Positions 40,568 through 50,095 are shown, counted from the stretch's first letter. The stretch: 64,000 nucleotides of DNA from Alphaproteobacteria bacterium (GCA_017528205.1 JAFXPE010000023.1:1-64000), one strand, 5' to 3'. Numbers and translations are program-made. Notes: generated by a model not told the origin, from the sequence alone.

Positions 40568-41971
40568 ATGCCGGCATATAAGCCTACGGTTTACGAACAG
40601 ATTGCTACGGATTTTTTAGACGGTAAAGAATTAAAGTATGAAAATTATCAAGCCGAGCTTGCTGAGCGCGGTTGGGCGGATAAACGCTATTTTGATGCTT
40701 ATGTCGAAGATATGCGCTTTATCAAAGAGCTGATGGATAAGCCGGATTTTAATTTGCGCGCCGCCGCCGATATCGCTAAAAAACAGCATCCCTCAAAAAA
40801 AGAAGACGTGCTGAAATTCTCCTTAACCGAGGCCGAGAAGAAAATTGTTTTGGCCGCCGAGCAAAAGGGGATGTTTCAAGATGGCGAGACGGTTGAATAC
40901 GACGGCTATGCCCGCAAAATAGAGGCGCACGATTATCTGAATTTGCCGGATAAAGCCGACGCTTTGGTGATTTTTTCCGGACATCCGGGGTCGGCCGAGC
41001 CGGCGATTGAGGCTTGGTTTGCCGACTATAAGCGCACCGGTAAGGCTAAAAAGTTGATTTTCCTCGGGCTGTATGACAATCAGGGAAACACGGATTTCAG
41101 CCGCGACGGTTTGAAATTCAACACCGGCAGCGAAGTGGAAATGTATGTGCGCTATTGTCGCGAGGTAGGAATTTCGGAAGAAATTATCAAAGAATGTTTG
41201 GTAACACCGAATGATACTTCAACCGAAGAAAATACCTCGCTGTTGGCCGAGATTCGCAACAAATATTTTGCCGCTGATAAAGATGCCAACTTTGTGATGT
41301 TCGGTTATCCGGCGTATCAAAAGCGCATTGCATCCGAATTTGCTTTTCAGTTTCAAAAAATGGCCGATGAGGGAAAGGTGGCGCCGACAAACTTTATTAT
41401 GCCGGTGGTAAAACCGGAGCAAAACGCCAAATATCGCTATCTGTCATACGATAATCTGGACGGCATTGCTCAAGATATTATCATCGGCAACTGTTTGGCA
41501 CATCCGTATCGGGTTTCTGCCGGCGGTAGGTTCGATTCTAAACTCGGCGCATATCCGGATGAATTTAAGCCGCTGTTGCCGCTGTCGCTGGTATATTCTT
41601 ATCCGAATGTGGCTAATGAGTTGGCCGGCACCGATATTAAGGTCGGGACAATGATGAAGCTCTTGCGCGCCGTTCAGCACAATGCTTACGGTTGGGAAGA
41701 TGCTTCGCGGGTTGACGGTACAATCATGTATAATGTTCTGACTTTGCGCAAACGCTTGGCGCATAAGGGATTGCTCTCGGCCGAAGTAGCTTTTCACGGC
41801 AACTCGCAAAACAAAGAAGACAATCTGCAGGCCATCAAAGAAACAACACACAGTTTCGATGATGAGGCCAAGGTTATTATGGGCTCGGATGAGGTTAGCC
41901 CGAAAAAGTTGCAGGGCGTGGTGGAATATCTTAAACACGAAAAATTAAAGAGTAAGAGGCAAAATGATTAA
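40568..41971 (+). CDS. DUF218/YdcF-like domain protein, 467 aa
   Basis: Residues about 135-270 contain a YdcF/SanA-like core: ADALVIFSGHPGSAEPAIEA, KAKKLIFLGLYDNQGNTDFS and CLVTPNDTSTEENTSLLAEI, the latter being the 'st.T.eNa' motif. The flanking helical parts are longer than in YdcF. The family is thought to act on small-molecule or envelope-related substrates; no activity is proven here. GGAGGGGGTT precedes the start. It overlaps the SGNH hydrolase gene by 8 bp. Confidence 0.7.
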   Translation: MPAYKPTVYEQIATDFLDGKELKYENYQAELAERGWADKRYFDAYVEDMRFIKELMDKPDFNLRAAADIAKKQHPSKKEDVLKFSLTEAEKKIVLAAEQKGMFQDGETVEYDGYARKIEAHDYLNLPDKADALVIFSGHPGSAEPAIEAWFADYKRTGKAKKLIFLGLYDNQGNTDFSRDGLKFNTGSEVEMYVRYCREVGISEEIIKECLVTPNDTSTEENTSLLAEIRNKYFAADKDANFVMFGYPAYQKRIASEFAFQFQKMADEGKVAPTNFIMPVVKPEQNAKYRYLSYDNLDGIAQDIIIGNCLAHPYRVSAGGRFDSKLGAYPDEFKPLLPLSLVYSYPNVANELAGTDIKVGTMMKLLRAVQHNAYGWEDASRVDGTIMYNVLTLRKRLAHKGLLSAEVAFHGNSQNKEDNLQAIKETTHSFDDEAKVIMGSDEVSPKKLQGVVEYLKHEKLKSKRQND

Positions 41972-42575
41972 GAATATCGGTATTATCGGTGACAGCATCG
42001 CCCATGGGTTTTATGATGCCGAAGATTTGGGCTGGGTGGCGCGTTTGGGCAAAATGATTTTGCGCACACACCGCGGCGAATATACGTTCAACAATATGTC
42101 GCAGGCCGGCGATAATATTGCCGATGCCTATAATCGTGCCATCGGCGAGGTGGGCTCGCGGTGGTTTGATTTAATTATCGTCAATGTCGGCATCAACGAT
42201 TTGCGGCGCCGCAAAAACAGCGATTTGCAGCTTGATTTTTCAGAAGGAGCGCGGCTGATGTATTGGGAAAAATTGCTGGAATTGTTGCAGAAAAAAGGCG
42301 CCAAAATTGTGGTAACCGATTTGTTGCCGGTGGTTGAAAGCAAATATACGGAAGATGCCTCGCTTATACGGTATAACCGCGACGTTGCACGCTATAACGA
42401 GCTGATTAAGTCGGCTTGCCAAGAAAAAGGCGTTGCCTTTTATGAACGCTATAACGAGTGGATAAAGCGCGATTTGCAGACATTGTATCAAGATGCAACT
42501 CACCCCAATGCTCAAGGTCATCAGCTGTTGGCCGAAGAAATGTTTGCCTATCTTGAAAACGGCAATTTTTTATAA
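41964..42575 (+). CDS. SGNH/GDSL hydrolase, 203 aa
   Basis: Block I IGIIGDSIAHGF holds the catalytic Ser (GDS), block III IIVNVGINDLRRRKN the Asn, and block V ATHPNAQGHQLL the catalytic Asp/His pair. Likely an esterase or lipase on small acyl esters, cytoplasmic as no signal peptide is present. Coupled to the DUF218 gene. Confidence 0.85.
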   Translation: MIKNIGIIGDSIAHGFYDAEDLGWVARLGKMILRTHRGEYTFNNMSQAGDNIADAYNRAIGEVGSRWFDLIIVNVGINDLRRRKNSDLQLDFSEGARLMYWEKLLELLQKKGAKIVVTDLLPVVESKYTEDASLIRYNRDVARYNELIKSACQEKGVAFYERYNEWIKRDLQTLYQDATHPNAQGHQLLAEEMFAYLENGNFL

Positions 42576-42594
42576 AGCTGATTGCATAAAAAAA

Positions 42595-42612
42595 CTGCCT
42601 CCGAAGAGGCAG
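42595..42612. terminator. Bidirectional terminator
   Basis: CTGCCTC (42595-42601), CGAA loop, GAGGCAG (42606-42612); a seven-T run on the minus strand serves the gene at 42635-43153. Confidence 0.83.
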
Positions 42613-42634
42613 GGTTAGAGTTAATTGCATAAAA

Positions 42635-43153
42635 TCAGATCACCGTTAGGTCATCAAGAGAACCGCCGTAGCGAATAATCGCCGTGGTGTCATCATCGTA
42701 GTAGTTTTCCGGCATGGCTTCATCGGCACCGTTAAACTTTACAACCCAGTTGAGCTTGCCGCCGCGTGCAAAATAAGAGCCTTTGAGCAGGGGCTGCTTC
42801 ATGATTTTGAGCTGTGCGTTCAAATCGTCGCGAATTTTGTAAACCTCAAGCCAGAGATCTCTGTCGGGAAGACGGTTTTCATCGGCGTCGGCGCGAAGTT
42901 GTCCTTCCGACTGAAACAGTTCCAGATACCAGTTGCCCTTAAAGGGGAAAATCCCGATAGGCTCCAAATTCTTACCCTTGTCATAAGCCAGCCGACGCGG
43001 AACGCCGTTGACTAAGCACAAAAGGTCGAATTTCATGGGTAAAAACTCCGGATTGCGAGACATTTCTTCCCTCAAATCCTCAATGGAGATGCCGTTAAAA
43101 TGCATCTGGCGCAAAATGTCGAGAATTGCGCTTTTTTTCTTTTTCTCATCCAT
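42635..43153 (-). CDS. Hypothetical protein, 172 aa
   Basis: Soluble protein: an N-terminal helical part (MDEKKKKSAILDILRQMHFN, with ISIEDLREEMSRNPEF) and a beta-rich C-terminal part (PLLKGSYFARGGKLNWVVKF). The start at 43153 gives a natural N-terminus; a frame extends 24 codons upstream without a ribosome binding site. I do not recognise a family. Confidence 0.58.
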   Translation of the reverse strand: MDEKKKKSAILDILRQMHFNGISIEDLREEMSRNPEFLPMKFDLLCLVNGVPRRLAYDKGKNLEPIGIFPFKGNWYLELFQSEGQLRADADENRLPDRDLWLEVYKIRDDLNAQLKIMKQPLLKGSYFARGGKLNWVVKFNGADEAMPENYYDDDTTAIIRYGGSLDDLTVI

Positions 43154-43333
43154 ATCCCAATAATTTTGATGTTGTATAATTGTATAAATTTGTCTAAATT
43201 CTAGCATAAGTATCGAAAAAGTCAAGAGATATAATTTGCTTCAGACGAGTTTAAATTGCTTGACAGTCGGCAATAAGACAATATAATCGGCGTATAAAAA
43301 GGAATTGTTCAGATATAGATAACTTAATTATTT

Positions 43334-43669
43334 ATGCGTATGAAAGAGCTTAGTATTGCTGATTTTCGCAGTGTTTTGTCTCAAATTATCAGAGGCGACC
43401 GATTGCGCTTTCCAACCCAAGAAGACGAGGGGTATATGGAAACTCTCAATGCCTTGGAACAGTATTCGGATGAGCAACTCTCAGAGGCTAAACTGTTTGC
43501 CGATTTGGGGTTGGATTCTCTTGATGTGTGGGAAATAACCTGTATGTTTGAAACCGATTACGATGTGTATATCGACGACTATGTGGAAGAAGATTTCGGT
43601 ACCGGCGTCGGACTGACGGTTCGAAAGTATCTGGAGGCCGTCAATGCGCATCTGGAACAGCCTGTTTAG
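43334..43669 (+). CDS. Stand-alone acyl-carrier-like protein, 111 aa
   Basis: The segment LFADLGLDSLDVWEITCMFE is the ACP phosphopantetheine site (Ser in LDSLD) on helix II of a four-helix acidic bundle. Residues 1-45 form an extra N-terminal helix compared with AcpP (~80 aa), and helix III is extended. No fatty-acid or polyketide gene is adjacent, so it serves an unknown acyl-transfer reaction. It might be the carrier for a specialised lipid. Confidence 0.77.
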   Translation: MRMKELSIADFRSVLSQIIRGDRLRFPTQEDEGYMETLNALEQYSDEQLSEAKLFADLGLDSLDVWEITCMFETDYDVYIDDYVEEDFGTGVGLTVRKYLEAVNAHLEQPV

Positions 43670-43676
43670 GGCTTTT

Positions 43677-43708
43677 GAAAGTGCTTATCTCGAATGGTAG
43701 GCACTTTC
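43677..43708 (+). terminator. Terminator after the ACP gene
   Basis: GAAAGTGC (43677-43684) pairs with GCACTTTC (43701-43708), followed by TTTG. Confidence 0.65.
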
Positions 43709-43806
43709 TTTGTTTATGAGATATATGCAATAAAAAAAACGCACGGCGCTTGACAATCATAATATTTCCGCTATGTTGATACAGATTTATGGAAAGGATT
43801 TTAAAA

Positions 43807-44637
43807 ATGATGAAAATTGCGTATCAGGGTGTTCCGGGGGCTTATTCTCATATTGCGTGCACTTCGTTGTTTCCCGAGCAGGAGTATATTCCGTGCGATA
43901 CCTTTGAAATTGCCATGGAATTGGTTAAAAACGGCGATGTTGACAAGGCAGTGATACCGGTTGAAAATTCCAACGCCGGTCGGGTAAGCGACGTGCATTT
44001 TTTGTTGCCGGAAGCCGGTTTGCACATTGTCGGTGAGCACTTTATGCGCATAGAACATCAGCTTTTGGCCATTAAAGGCGCCAAGTTGGAAGATATCCAA
44101 AGTGCGGCTTCGCATCCGCAGGCTTTGGCACAATGCTCGGAGTTTTTGAAAAAACACAGCATTCGTGCGGTTTCGCGCATCGACACGGCCAAATCTTGCG
44201 AAAAAATTGTGATGGAACAAGATAAAACCAAGGCGGCAATCGCTTCCAGGCTGGCGGCCGAGATTTACGGATTGGATATTTTGGCGGCCAACATTGAAAA
44301 CGCCAACAACAATACCACCCGCTTTTTGATTATGCAAAAAGATGAGGAATTTCCGGTAAATGACGGCGGTAGGTTTATCACTTCTATTGTATTTGTCACC
44401 AAGCATATTCCGGCGGCGTTGTATAAAGTTTTGGGCGGATTTGCCACCAACGGCATAAATATATCCAAGCTGGAAAGTTATTTAATCAACGGCAAGTTCT
44501 TTTCGGCGCAGTTTTATATCGAGGTTGAACAGCACGTTCACTCGCGCGCTTTGCAATACGCGCTTTCCGAGCTGAAGTTCTTTTCGGAAGAATATCAGAT
44601 TTTGGGCTGTTATCCGGCGCACGAATACCGCAAATAA
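43807..44637 (+). CDS. pheA: Prephenate dehydratase
   Basis: Catalytic domain residues 1-180: IAYQGVPGAYSHIACTSLFP, ENSNAGRVSDVHFLL, SHPQALAQCSEFL, NNNTTRFLIM (the TRF motif essential for catalysis). C-terminal ACT domain (GGFATNGINISKLESYLING, the Phe-binding ESRP-like loop is ES-Y). It converts prephenate to phenylpyruvate in Phe synthesis and is probably Phe-inhibited. It lacks a chorismate mutase domain. Start at 43807 follows AAAGGA. Confidence 0.92.
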   Translation: MMKIAYQGVPGAYSHIACTSLFPEQEYIPCDTFEIAMELVKNGDVDKAVIPVENSNAGRVSDVHFLLPEAGLHIVGEHFMRIEHQLLAIKGAKLEDIQSAASHPQALAQCSEFLKKHSIRAVSRIDTAKSCEKIVMEQDKTKAAIASRLAAEIYGLDILAANIENANNNTTRFLIMQKDEEFPVNDGGRFITSIVFVTKHIPAALYKVLGGFATNGINISKLESYLINGKFFSAQFYIEVEQHVHSRALQYALSELKFFSEEYQILGCYPAHEYRK

Positions 44638-44640
44638 AAC

Positions 44641-46137
44641 TCAATCTTCGAGTTGTTTGCCGTAAAGCATCCATTCGTAAAGTTTTGACGACTTGCGAAC
44701 TTCAATGTTCATTTGCTCTACGGAAATTTCGCTCTCGGTCAAAGTCGGCTCATCGGAAAACAGCGATGTGCCGAAACCGAGCCGATGCCCGTCGATTTGC
44801 GCTCCCATACTTTCCACAATGGTCGGATAAATGTCAAACGGCGTAAATATCCGATTTTGGGTTTTGGCAGCCGGTATAGCGGAGTTAATAAAAATATTAA
44901 GCGGCTTGCGATCCATTTCCGGCGTAAAGGCATCATTCATCATCAAATGATCGCCGAGCAAAACTACGGTCGTGTTGCTATAAAAAGGCTGTTCTTGCAG
45001 CCATTGTACAAAGTTGCCGATTTGCAGGCTGGCGCACGAAACCACATTTTGCAGATTCTGTTCTTCACCGTATTTTCGCTGACACAAATTGTCAGAAAAT
45101 TCCTGAGTGCCAAAATGGGTATCAAGTGTCATTAACGTAAATACAAACGGTTTATCCTGCGCCGACAAGCGGTTGAGCTCGTCTTTTGCATAAATAAACA
45201 ATTGTTCATCAGGCATATTTTTGCGCCGTTTTTTGTAAGAAAGTCTGCTCATTGAACGGGTAAAGTAGAGCGTATCCATAAAGTGTTGCTGACCGTGAGT
45301 TTTTACAAACCGGTCCATGCCGCCGAATTCTCCGTTGGAGCCAATCATAAAACTCTCGTTATAGTTCTGTTGGCGCAAAATATCGTATATGCACCACGCA
45401 TTCGGATAAAAGTCGTTCTTCGGCTGAAAGAAATTGGCTTCCCGCATCGGCAATTGTATCGGTGCACCGCAGGTTTTAGCAAATAAACCGGCCTGTGTCC
45501 ATTGCGTGCCGTCAATCGGGTGGGCACCGCCCAAATACGGATTATCGCTGAAGTTAATGTTTTCGTCGGCCAATGCGTGCAACTCCGGAATTAAATCGGC
45601 GTTCCAATAATCGTGCAACGGGGTTTTTGCAAAATCGGCCTCAATGCTTTCCATAAAAATAATGACGAGGTTGCGCGGATTTTTCGGAAAGCTGATATTC
45701 GTTTGTTGCGGAATCACATAGTGTTTTTCATAAAAGTCGGAATATTGCCGCTTATAATTTCGATGCACAATCATGGTCCAAACATTCATCTTAAGGAAGA
45801 AGTAAACCACGCAAAACGCAAGCCACAACAGGCTCAGCAGCCAGCGGTGATTATACACCCAAAGCCGCACCTTTTCGAGGGCGGAAAATTTTATTTGATA
45901 TTTGCGGGAAAAGAAAATCCATAAAACCAGCGTGATAATCAAACCGGTCATGGCGGTATTTTGCCAATAGCTCAAAATCAGCCGAATTTCCGAAGTAAAA
46001 GGCATATTTAAGTGGAAAATGATTTGCTCATAGCTCACCGGCCCGTATTTACGGATAATCCAATTAGCCGACGAAAAAAGCATAAATCCGCAAAAAAACA
46101 CAAACAAAGGCATCTTCAGGTTCCAAACAATAAACAA
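44641..46137 (-). CDS. LTA synthase-family sulfatase-fold phosphoglycerol/ethanolamine transferase, 498 aa
   Basis: Three to four N-terminal membrane spans (residues about 8-30, 55-75, 95-115), then an exported sulfatase-fold domain: NLVIIFMESIEADF, the T/Q-W-T nucleophile region (IDGTQWTQAGLF), metal His/Asp in LMTLDTHFG and VVLLGDHLMMND. It resembles OpgB/MdoB and LTA synthases, which move phosphoglycerol from phosphatidylglycerol to glycans. The acceptor here is unknown. It is convergent with pheA, with 3 bp between. Confidence 0.8.
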   Translation of the reverse strand: MFIVWNLKMPLFVFFCGFMLFSSANWIIRKYGPVSYEQIIFHLNMPFTSEIRLILSYWQNTAMTGLIITLVLWIFFSRKYQIKFSALEKVRLWVYNHRWLLSLLWLAFCVVYFFLKMNVWTMIVHRNYKRQYSDFYEKHYVIPQQTNISFPKNPRNLVIIFMESIEADFAKTPLHDYWNADLIPELHALADENINFSDNPYLGGAHPIDGTQWTQAGLFAKTCGAPIQLPMREANFFQPKNDFYPNAWCIYDILRQQNYNESFMIGSNGEFGGMDRFVKTHGQQHFMDTLYFTRSMSRLSYKKRRKNMPDEQLFIYAKDELNRLSAQDKPFVFTLMTLDTHFGTQEFSDNLCQRKYGEEQNLQNVVSCASLQIGNFVQWLQEQPFYSNTTVVLLGDHLMMNDAFTPEMDRKPLNIFINSAIPAAKTQNRIFTPFDIYPTIVESMGAQIDGHRLGFGTSLFSDEPTLTESEISVEQMNIEVRKSSKLYEWMLYGKQLED

Positions 46138-46209
46138 TTATTATGATTCATACAAGCAATCTGCGTTTTTGCAAGTATTTTTGATAAATTTTAACGGGCT
46201 TGTATATAA

Positions 46210-47364
46210 TTATTTAAATTCGATGCTCTTATTTTTCGGGTTATAAGAAATTGTCAGCTTTCCGCGGCAGAGTTGTTCGGCGAATTTCCCGAAAATCTCG
46301 TAACGCCAACCGTGCAGAGTGTGGGTTTTATCCGGCTGATTCAAGATGATGTGGCGCAAATCTTCGTCATCAGCAATCAACCGGGCAATAACGCCGGATT
46401 CTTGGCTTTTGATTTTTAACAAAAGTTTCAAAATTTCGGCCAGACTTTGCTCGTGATTCGGAATGTAGGACGCTTGCTTGCGGTCGGCGCGGCAAATTTC
46501 GGCTGAAACCGGATTTTGGCGAGCTTTTTCCATAGCCTCAATAATTTCGGCCCCCAGTTTGCCGTTAATAATCTCACTTTTGAGATTGCGCACCTGTTTC
46601 AAATCTTCAACGGTTTTTGGAAAACTGCTGGCGATGTTGAGCAAAACTTCGTCTCTTAAAATTCCGGAGCGCGGAGTGTTAAACTTTTGCGCCCGACGCT
46701 CACGCCATTCGGCCAAATATTTCAGCGCCGACAAAAAGTTTTGCGAATGTGCGTTGTGCTTTACTCTCAGCCAAGCATCTTCCGGCTTGATGCAATAAGC
46801 ACTTTCGTCGCACAGCGCGGCCATTTCCTCATCGGCCCAATCTTCGCGCTGATGCTTTATCATATAGTCTTTGAGGTATTTGTAGCAGTCCACCAGATAA
46901 GTAACGTCGCAGATGGCATATTCCAGCTGAGCCTGATCCAACGGACGCAAGCTCCAATCTGTCAGCCGGCGTGATTTATCTAAATCGACATGGGTTATAT
47001 CGTGCACCAAGTTGCCGTAGCCGATATTTTCGGAAAATCCGCAGACCATGGCGGCAATTTGCGTATCAAAAACGTTTTGCGGCACCTTACCGCTTAAGTT
47101 GTAGAATATTTCAATATCCTGTTTGCCGGAGTGAAAGACTTTGACAATGTCGGGATTTTGCAAAATTTCAAAAAACGGCGACAAATCAACCGAAGACAGC
47201 GGGTCGATTATGGCGGAATCTCCGTCATAAGCTACCTGCAACAGGCATAATTTGGGATAATACGAGTGTTCGCGTATAAATTCCGAATCAACGGTAATAA
47301 AAGGCTGTTTTTGCAAAACTTGGCAAAATTCGGCGAGTTTTTCGGTGTTATCAATCAAAAGCAT
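46210..47364 (-). CDS. rnd: Ribonuclease D
   Basis: DEDD exonuclease domain (residues 1-190): FITVDSEFIREHSYYPKLCL, VFHSGKQDIEIFYNL and YAICDVTYLVDCYKYL; then HRDC domains (about 205-290 and 300-365). It trims 3' ends of structured RNAs including tRNA precursors. The start at 47364 follows GGAGGAATGACT. In alphaproteobacteria rnd often neighbours aspS, as here. Confidence 0.94.
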   Translation of the reverse strand: MLLIDNTEKLAEFCQVLQKQPFITVDSEFIREHSYYPKLCLLQVAYDGDSAIIDPLSSVDLSPFFEILQNPDIVKVFHSGKQDIEIFYNLSGKVPQNVFDTQIAAMVCGFSENIGYGNLVHDITHVDLDKSRRLTDWSLRPLDQAQLEYAICDVTYLVDCYKYLKDYMIKHQREDWADEEMAALCDESAYCIKPEDAWLRVKHNAHSQNFLSALKYLAEWRERRAQKFNTPRSGILRDEVLLNIASSFPKTVEDLKQVRNLKSEIINGKLGAEIIEAMEKARQNPVSAEICRADRKQASYIPNHEQSLAEILKLLLKIKSQESGVIARLIADDEDLRHIILNQPDKTHTLHGWRYEIFGKFAEQLCRGKLTISYNPKNKSIEFK

Positions 47365-47440
47365 AGTCATTCCTCCACCGGCAGAATAGCAAAGAGTGTT
47401 TAATATTTTTTTAATCGGTTAAATTTTCTGAAATTTTTAA

Positions 47441-47469
47441 TTGACAAGCGTTGCGGATTTATTTAGGCT
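47441..47469 (+). promoter_or_regulatory. Promoter of the structured RNA
   Basis: TTGACA (47441-47446), 17-bp spacer, TAGGCT (47464-47469). The -10 is poor but spacing is ideal; transcription would begin near 47475. Confidence 0.55.
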
Positions 47470-47474
47470 GAAAG

Positions 47475-47670
47475 TGCGCAAGATGATAACTTGCGTGAGG
47501 TTTGAAACCCTCAATGTGGCCATCTTGTTTTTTAATGACAAGATGCAAATTTCCTGCACAATGGCAGGAAGATGACGAATAAGACGTTATCGTTGGTAAC
47601 ATCAAATAAGTCATACTATGGCTACAATAGGTTTCAACTTCCTGCTACCTCTCATCAAGGTAGTTTTTTT
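47475..47670 (+). ncRNA. Candidate structured RNA, ~195 nt, ending in a terminator
   Basis: By eye it folds as: 5' hairpin CGCAAG/CTTGCG; closing helix TTGAAACC (47502-47509) with GGTTTCAA (47630-47637); helix GTGGCC (47516-47521) with GGCTAC (47620-47625); inside, hairpins CATCTTGT/ACAAGATG, TTCCTGC (47551-47557)/GCAGGAA, and ATGAC/GTCAT. GCAGGAAG (47564-47571) can instead pair with CTTCCTGC (47638-47645). Terminator CTACCT/AGGTAG plus T7 (47645-47670). It is an sRNA or the cis-leader of the gene at 47686. It lacks tmRNA, RNase P and SRP RNA signatures. Confidence 0.68.
47645..47670 (+). terminator. Terminator of the structured RNA
   Basis: CTACCT (47645-47650) pairs with AGGTAG (47658-47663), then seven T. 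Confidence 0.8.
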
Positions 47671-47685
47671 ATGGGAAGATTTTAG

Positions 47686-47940
47686 ATGACTGAAGATTCT
47701 TTAGACTTTTTCGGCAATGTACGCGTTCCGATAACCGTCACCGGATATCGCAGTGTGCCTAAGCGGATTTATGATATAGAACAGGCCTTATACCGCCTGA
47801 ATGATATAGAATTGGATAAAGTAGCAAGGTATATCGGCCGCGTTACGCAAAAACGAGTGGTTGTTTATGAAAAATCGTGTAAAGTTAATAAAAAGAAGCT
47901 TTTTGCCGCTATGCGCCGGATTGATAAAAAGGGTAAATGA
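47686..47940 (+). CDS. Small basic protein after the structured RNA, 84 aa
   Basis: MTEDSLDFFGNVRVPITVTG begins it; the rest is basic and helical with IEQALYRLNDIELDKVARYI and a Lys-rich end (KVNKKKLFAAMRRIDKKGK). Possibly a nucleic-acid-binding protein. It starts 15 bp after the terminator and has no clear promoter of its own, so read-through or attenuation may control it. Confidence 0.6.
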   Translation: MTEDSLDFFGNVRVPITVTGYRSVPKRIYDIEQALYRLNDIELDKVARYIGRVTQKRVVVYEKSCKVNKKKLFAAMRRIDKKGK

Positions 47941-48004
47941 CCTTCATTTTCTCATGTTCCGTCCTGCCCGACCTGTTCGGGCATCTCGTAAAGAACAAAA
48001 CACC

Positions 48005-48151
48005 GTCATTCTGAGGCGTAGCCGAAGAATCTCTTTTTTCGCCGTGCGATGGTAGCAATCAATAATATAGCAACTTTATTAAACGCCCAAGGATGCAAGG
48101 CGCCTAACGAGATTATCACGTCGGTTGCAAGCAACCTCCTCATAATGACAG
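48005..48151. repeat. MITE-like element with terminal inverted repeats
   Basis: GTCATTCTGAGGCG near the left end and the reverse complement of CCTCCTCATAATGAC at the right end match 11 of 12 bases in GTCATTCTGAGG. The left copy continues AGCCGAAGAATCTC and the right has GAGATTATCACG just inside, extending the inverted repeat imperfectly. No transposase is encoded. The rest of 47941-48304 holds a short GCCCG/CGGGC hairpin (about 47968-47985) and no gene. Confidence 0.6.
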
Positions 48152-48304
48152 CCTCTTTCTTCTGACATCTCAGGAGGCAATGTGCGGTTGAAGTAGTCAA
48201 CAGTAAAGCAACAAGATTCATCTCATTATTTGTAATTTGGGGTTGATTTTATAATAAATTGGCTTTAGAACAAGATATAACTTTAACAAATAATAGAGGA
48301 AAAA

Positions 48305-50062
48305 ATGAACGAATATCGGACTCATACCTGCGGAGAACTGCGGGCAGAACACATCGGTCAGCGGGTTAAACTCGCCGGCTGGATACAACGCAAACGAAAC
48401 TTGGGCAACCTGTGCTTTATCGATTTGCGAGATCACTACGGCGTGACGCAATGTGTGTTCGACAGTTCGTCGGATTTGTTCGAAAAAATCAAAGATATCA
48501 GAGTTGAAAGCGTGGTCGGCTTTGTCGGCGACGTGGTGGCGCGCGAGAGCGTGAACAAAAATATGCCGACCGGCGATATCGAAATTAAGGTGACGGAGGT
48601 TATGGTTTATTCCGAAGCCGATGTGCTGCCGGTACAGGTGGTGGGCGAATGTAACGAGCCGGAAGAATTGCGCCTTAAATATCGCTTTTTGGATTTGCGC
48701 CGCGACAGAATTCACAACAACATTATGTTGCGTTCCAAGGTTATTGCCGAAATGCGCCGTTTGATGATGGAGCAGGGTTTTACGGAGTTTCAAACCCCGA
48801 TTCTGACGGCATCTTCTCCGGAAGGTGCGCGTGACTTTTTGGTGCCGTCAAGGCTTAATCCGGGCAAGTTTTATGCTTTGCCGCAAGCACCGCAACAATT
48901 TAAGCAGTTGCTGATGGTTTCCGGCTTTGACCGCTATTTCCAAATTGCGCCGTGCTTCCGCGATGAAGATCCGCGTGCCGACCGTTCTCCGGGCGAGTTT
49001 TATCAGCTTGATATGGAAATGTCTTTTGCCACCCAAGAGGACGTGTTCAAAGTAATTGAGCACACCATGGGTTCGATTTTCAACAAGTTTGCCAACGGCA
49101 AAACTGTTACACAAGCTCCGTTTATTCACATTCCGTTCCGCGAGGCAATGCTTAAATATGGTAGCGATAAGCCGGATTTGCGCAATCCGCTGACAATTGC
49201 CGACGCCACACCGTTTTTCAATCATTCGGGCTTTGGCGTTTATGACGACAAGGCGGCAAACGGCGAACAAATTCGGGCGATTTTGGCTCCAAACGCCGGA
49301 AATAAGCCGCGTTCGTTCTTTGATAAGTTTGATGCTTTTGCTAAAGAGCAGGGTATGGGCGGAATGGCCTATATTGCCTTTGCTGACGGCGGTGCCAAGG
49401 GCATAGCCAAGTTTTTCAGCGAAGAAAAAATTGCCGAACTGAAACAAACATTTGGCGCTAAAGAAGGCGATGCCGTGCTGTTTATGGGCGGTGCCAAAAA
49501 ACTTATCAACAAGTTTGCCGGCGTGGTACGCAATAAGCTCGGCGAGGCCTTGGATTTGTTTGAGAAAAATGCCATCAAGCTTTGTTGGGTGGTTGATTTT
49601 CCGTTTTATGAAGAAAATGACGAAACCGGAGCCGTTGAGTTTTCGCACAACCCGTTCTCTATGCCGCAAGGCGGTTTGGAAGCCTTAAATACCAAAAATC
49701 CGCTGGATATCTTGGCATATCAGTTTGACTTGGTATGCAACGGCGTTGAGTTGGCTTCGGGTGCGGTACGCAACCACGTTCCGGAAATTATGTATCGGGC
49801 GTTTGAAATTGCCGGTTATGACCGCAGTGTGGTAGATAATCGTTTTGGCGGTATGATTAGCGCCTTTAAGTTCGGCGCTCCGCCGCACGCCGGCTGTGCT
49901 CCGGGGGTTGACCGTACGATTATGATATTGCTTGACGAACCGATTATCCGCGATGTTATCGTGTTCCCGCTGAACGGCAAGGCTCAGGATTTGATGATGC
50001 AGGCGCCGAATACGGCCACGGACGAACAGCTGGAAGAACTGCATATCAGATTGAAATTATAA
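48305..50062 (+). CDS. aspS: Aspartyl-tRNA synthetase
   Basis: Class II synthetase of bacterial type: N-terminal anticodon-binding OB fold ([29 protein letters not shown]), motif 2 [23 protein letters not shown] insertion domain, motif 3 [16 protein letters not shown]. Attaches Asp to tRNA-Asp (and probably tRNA-Asn, as many alphaproteobacteria lack AsnRS). The 585-aa length is normal. Strong AGAGGAAAAA before the start. Terminator after it. Confidence 0.97.
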   Translation: MNEYRTHTCGELRAEHIGQRVKLAGWIQRKRNLGNLCFIDLRDHYGVTQCVFDSSSDLFEKIKDIRVESVVGFVGDVVARESVNKNMPTGDIEIKVTEVMVYSEADVLPVQVVGECNEPEELRLKYRFLDLRRDRIHNNIMLRSKVIAEMRRLMMEQGFTEFQTPILTASSPEGARDFLVPSRLNPGKFYALPQAPQQFKQLLMVSGFDRYFQIAPCFRDEDPRADRSPGEFYQLDMEMSFATQEDVFKVIEHTMGSIFNKFANGKTVTQAPFIHIPFREAMLKYGSDKPDLRNPLTIADATPFFNHSGFGVYDDKAANGEQIRAILAPNAGNKPRSFFDKFDAFAKEQGMGGMAYIAFADGGAKGIAKFFSEEKIAELKQTFGAKEGDAVLFMGGAKKLINKFAGVVRNKLGEALDLFEKNAIKLCWVVDFPFYEENDETGAVEFSHNPFSMPQGGLEALNTKNPLDILAYQFDLVCNGVELASGAVRNHVPEIMYRAFEIAGYDRSVVDNRFGGMISAFKFGAPPHAGCAPGVDRTIMILLDEPIIRDVIVFPLNGKAQDLMMQAPNTATDEQLEELHIRLKL

Positions 50063-50066
50063 ACCC

Positions 50067-50095
50067 AAAAGGTCGATGTTCACCATCGGCCTTTT
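50067..50095 (+). terminator. Terminator of aspS
   Basis: AAAAGGTCGATG (50067-50078) pairs with CATCGGCCTTTT (50084-50095). Confidence 0.83.

Noticed and set aside
47475-47670. Identification as tmRNA, 6S RNA, RNase P RNA or SRP RNA
   Set aside because: No tag frame or CCA end, no conserved RNase P or SRP loop sequences, and no long 6S-type rod with a central bubble.
48218-49669. Two long minus-strand frames under aspS
   Set aside because: They are shadows of the well-supported aspartyl-tRNA synthetase gene.
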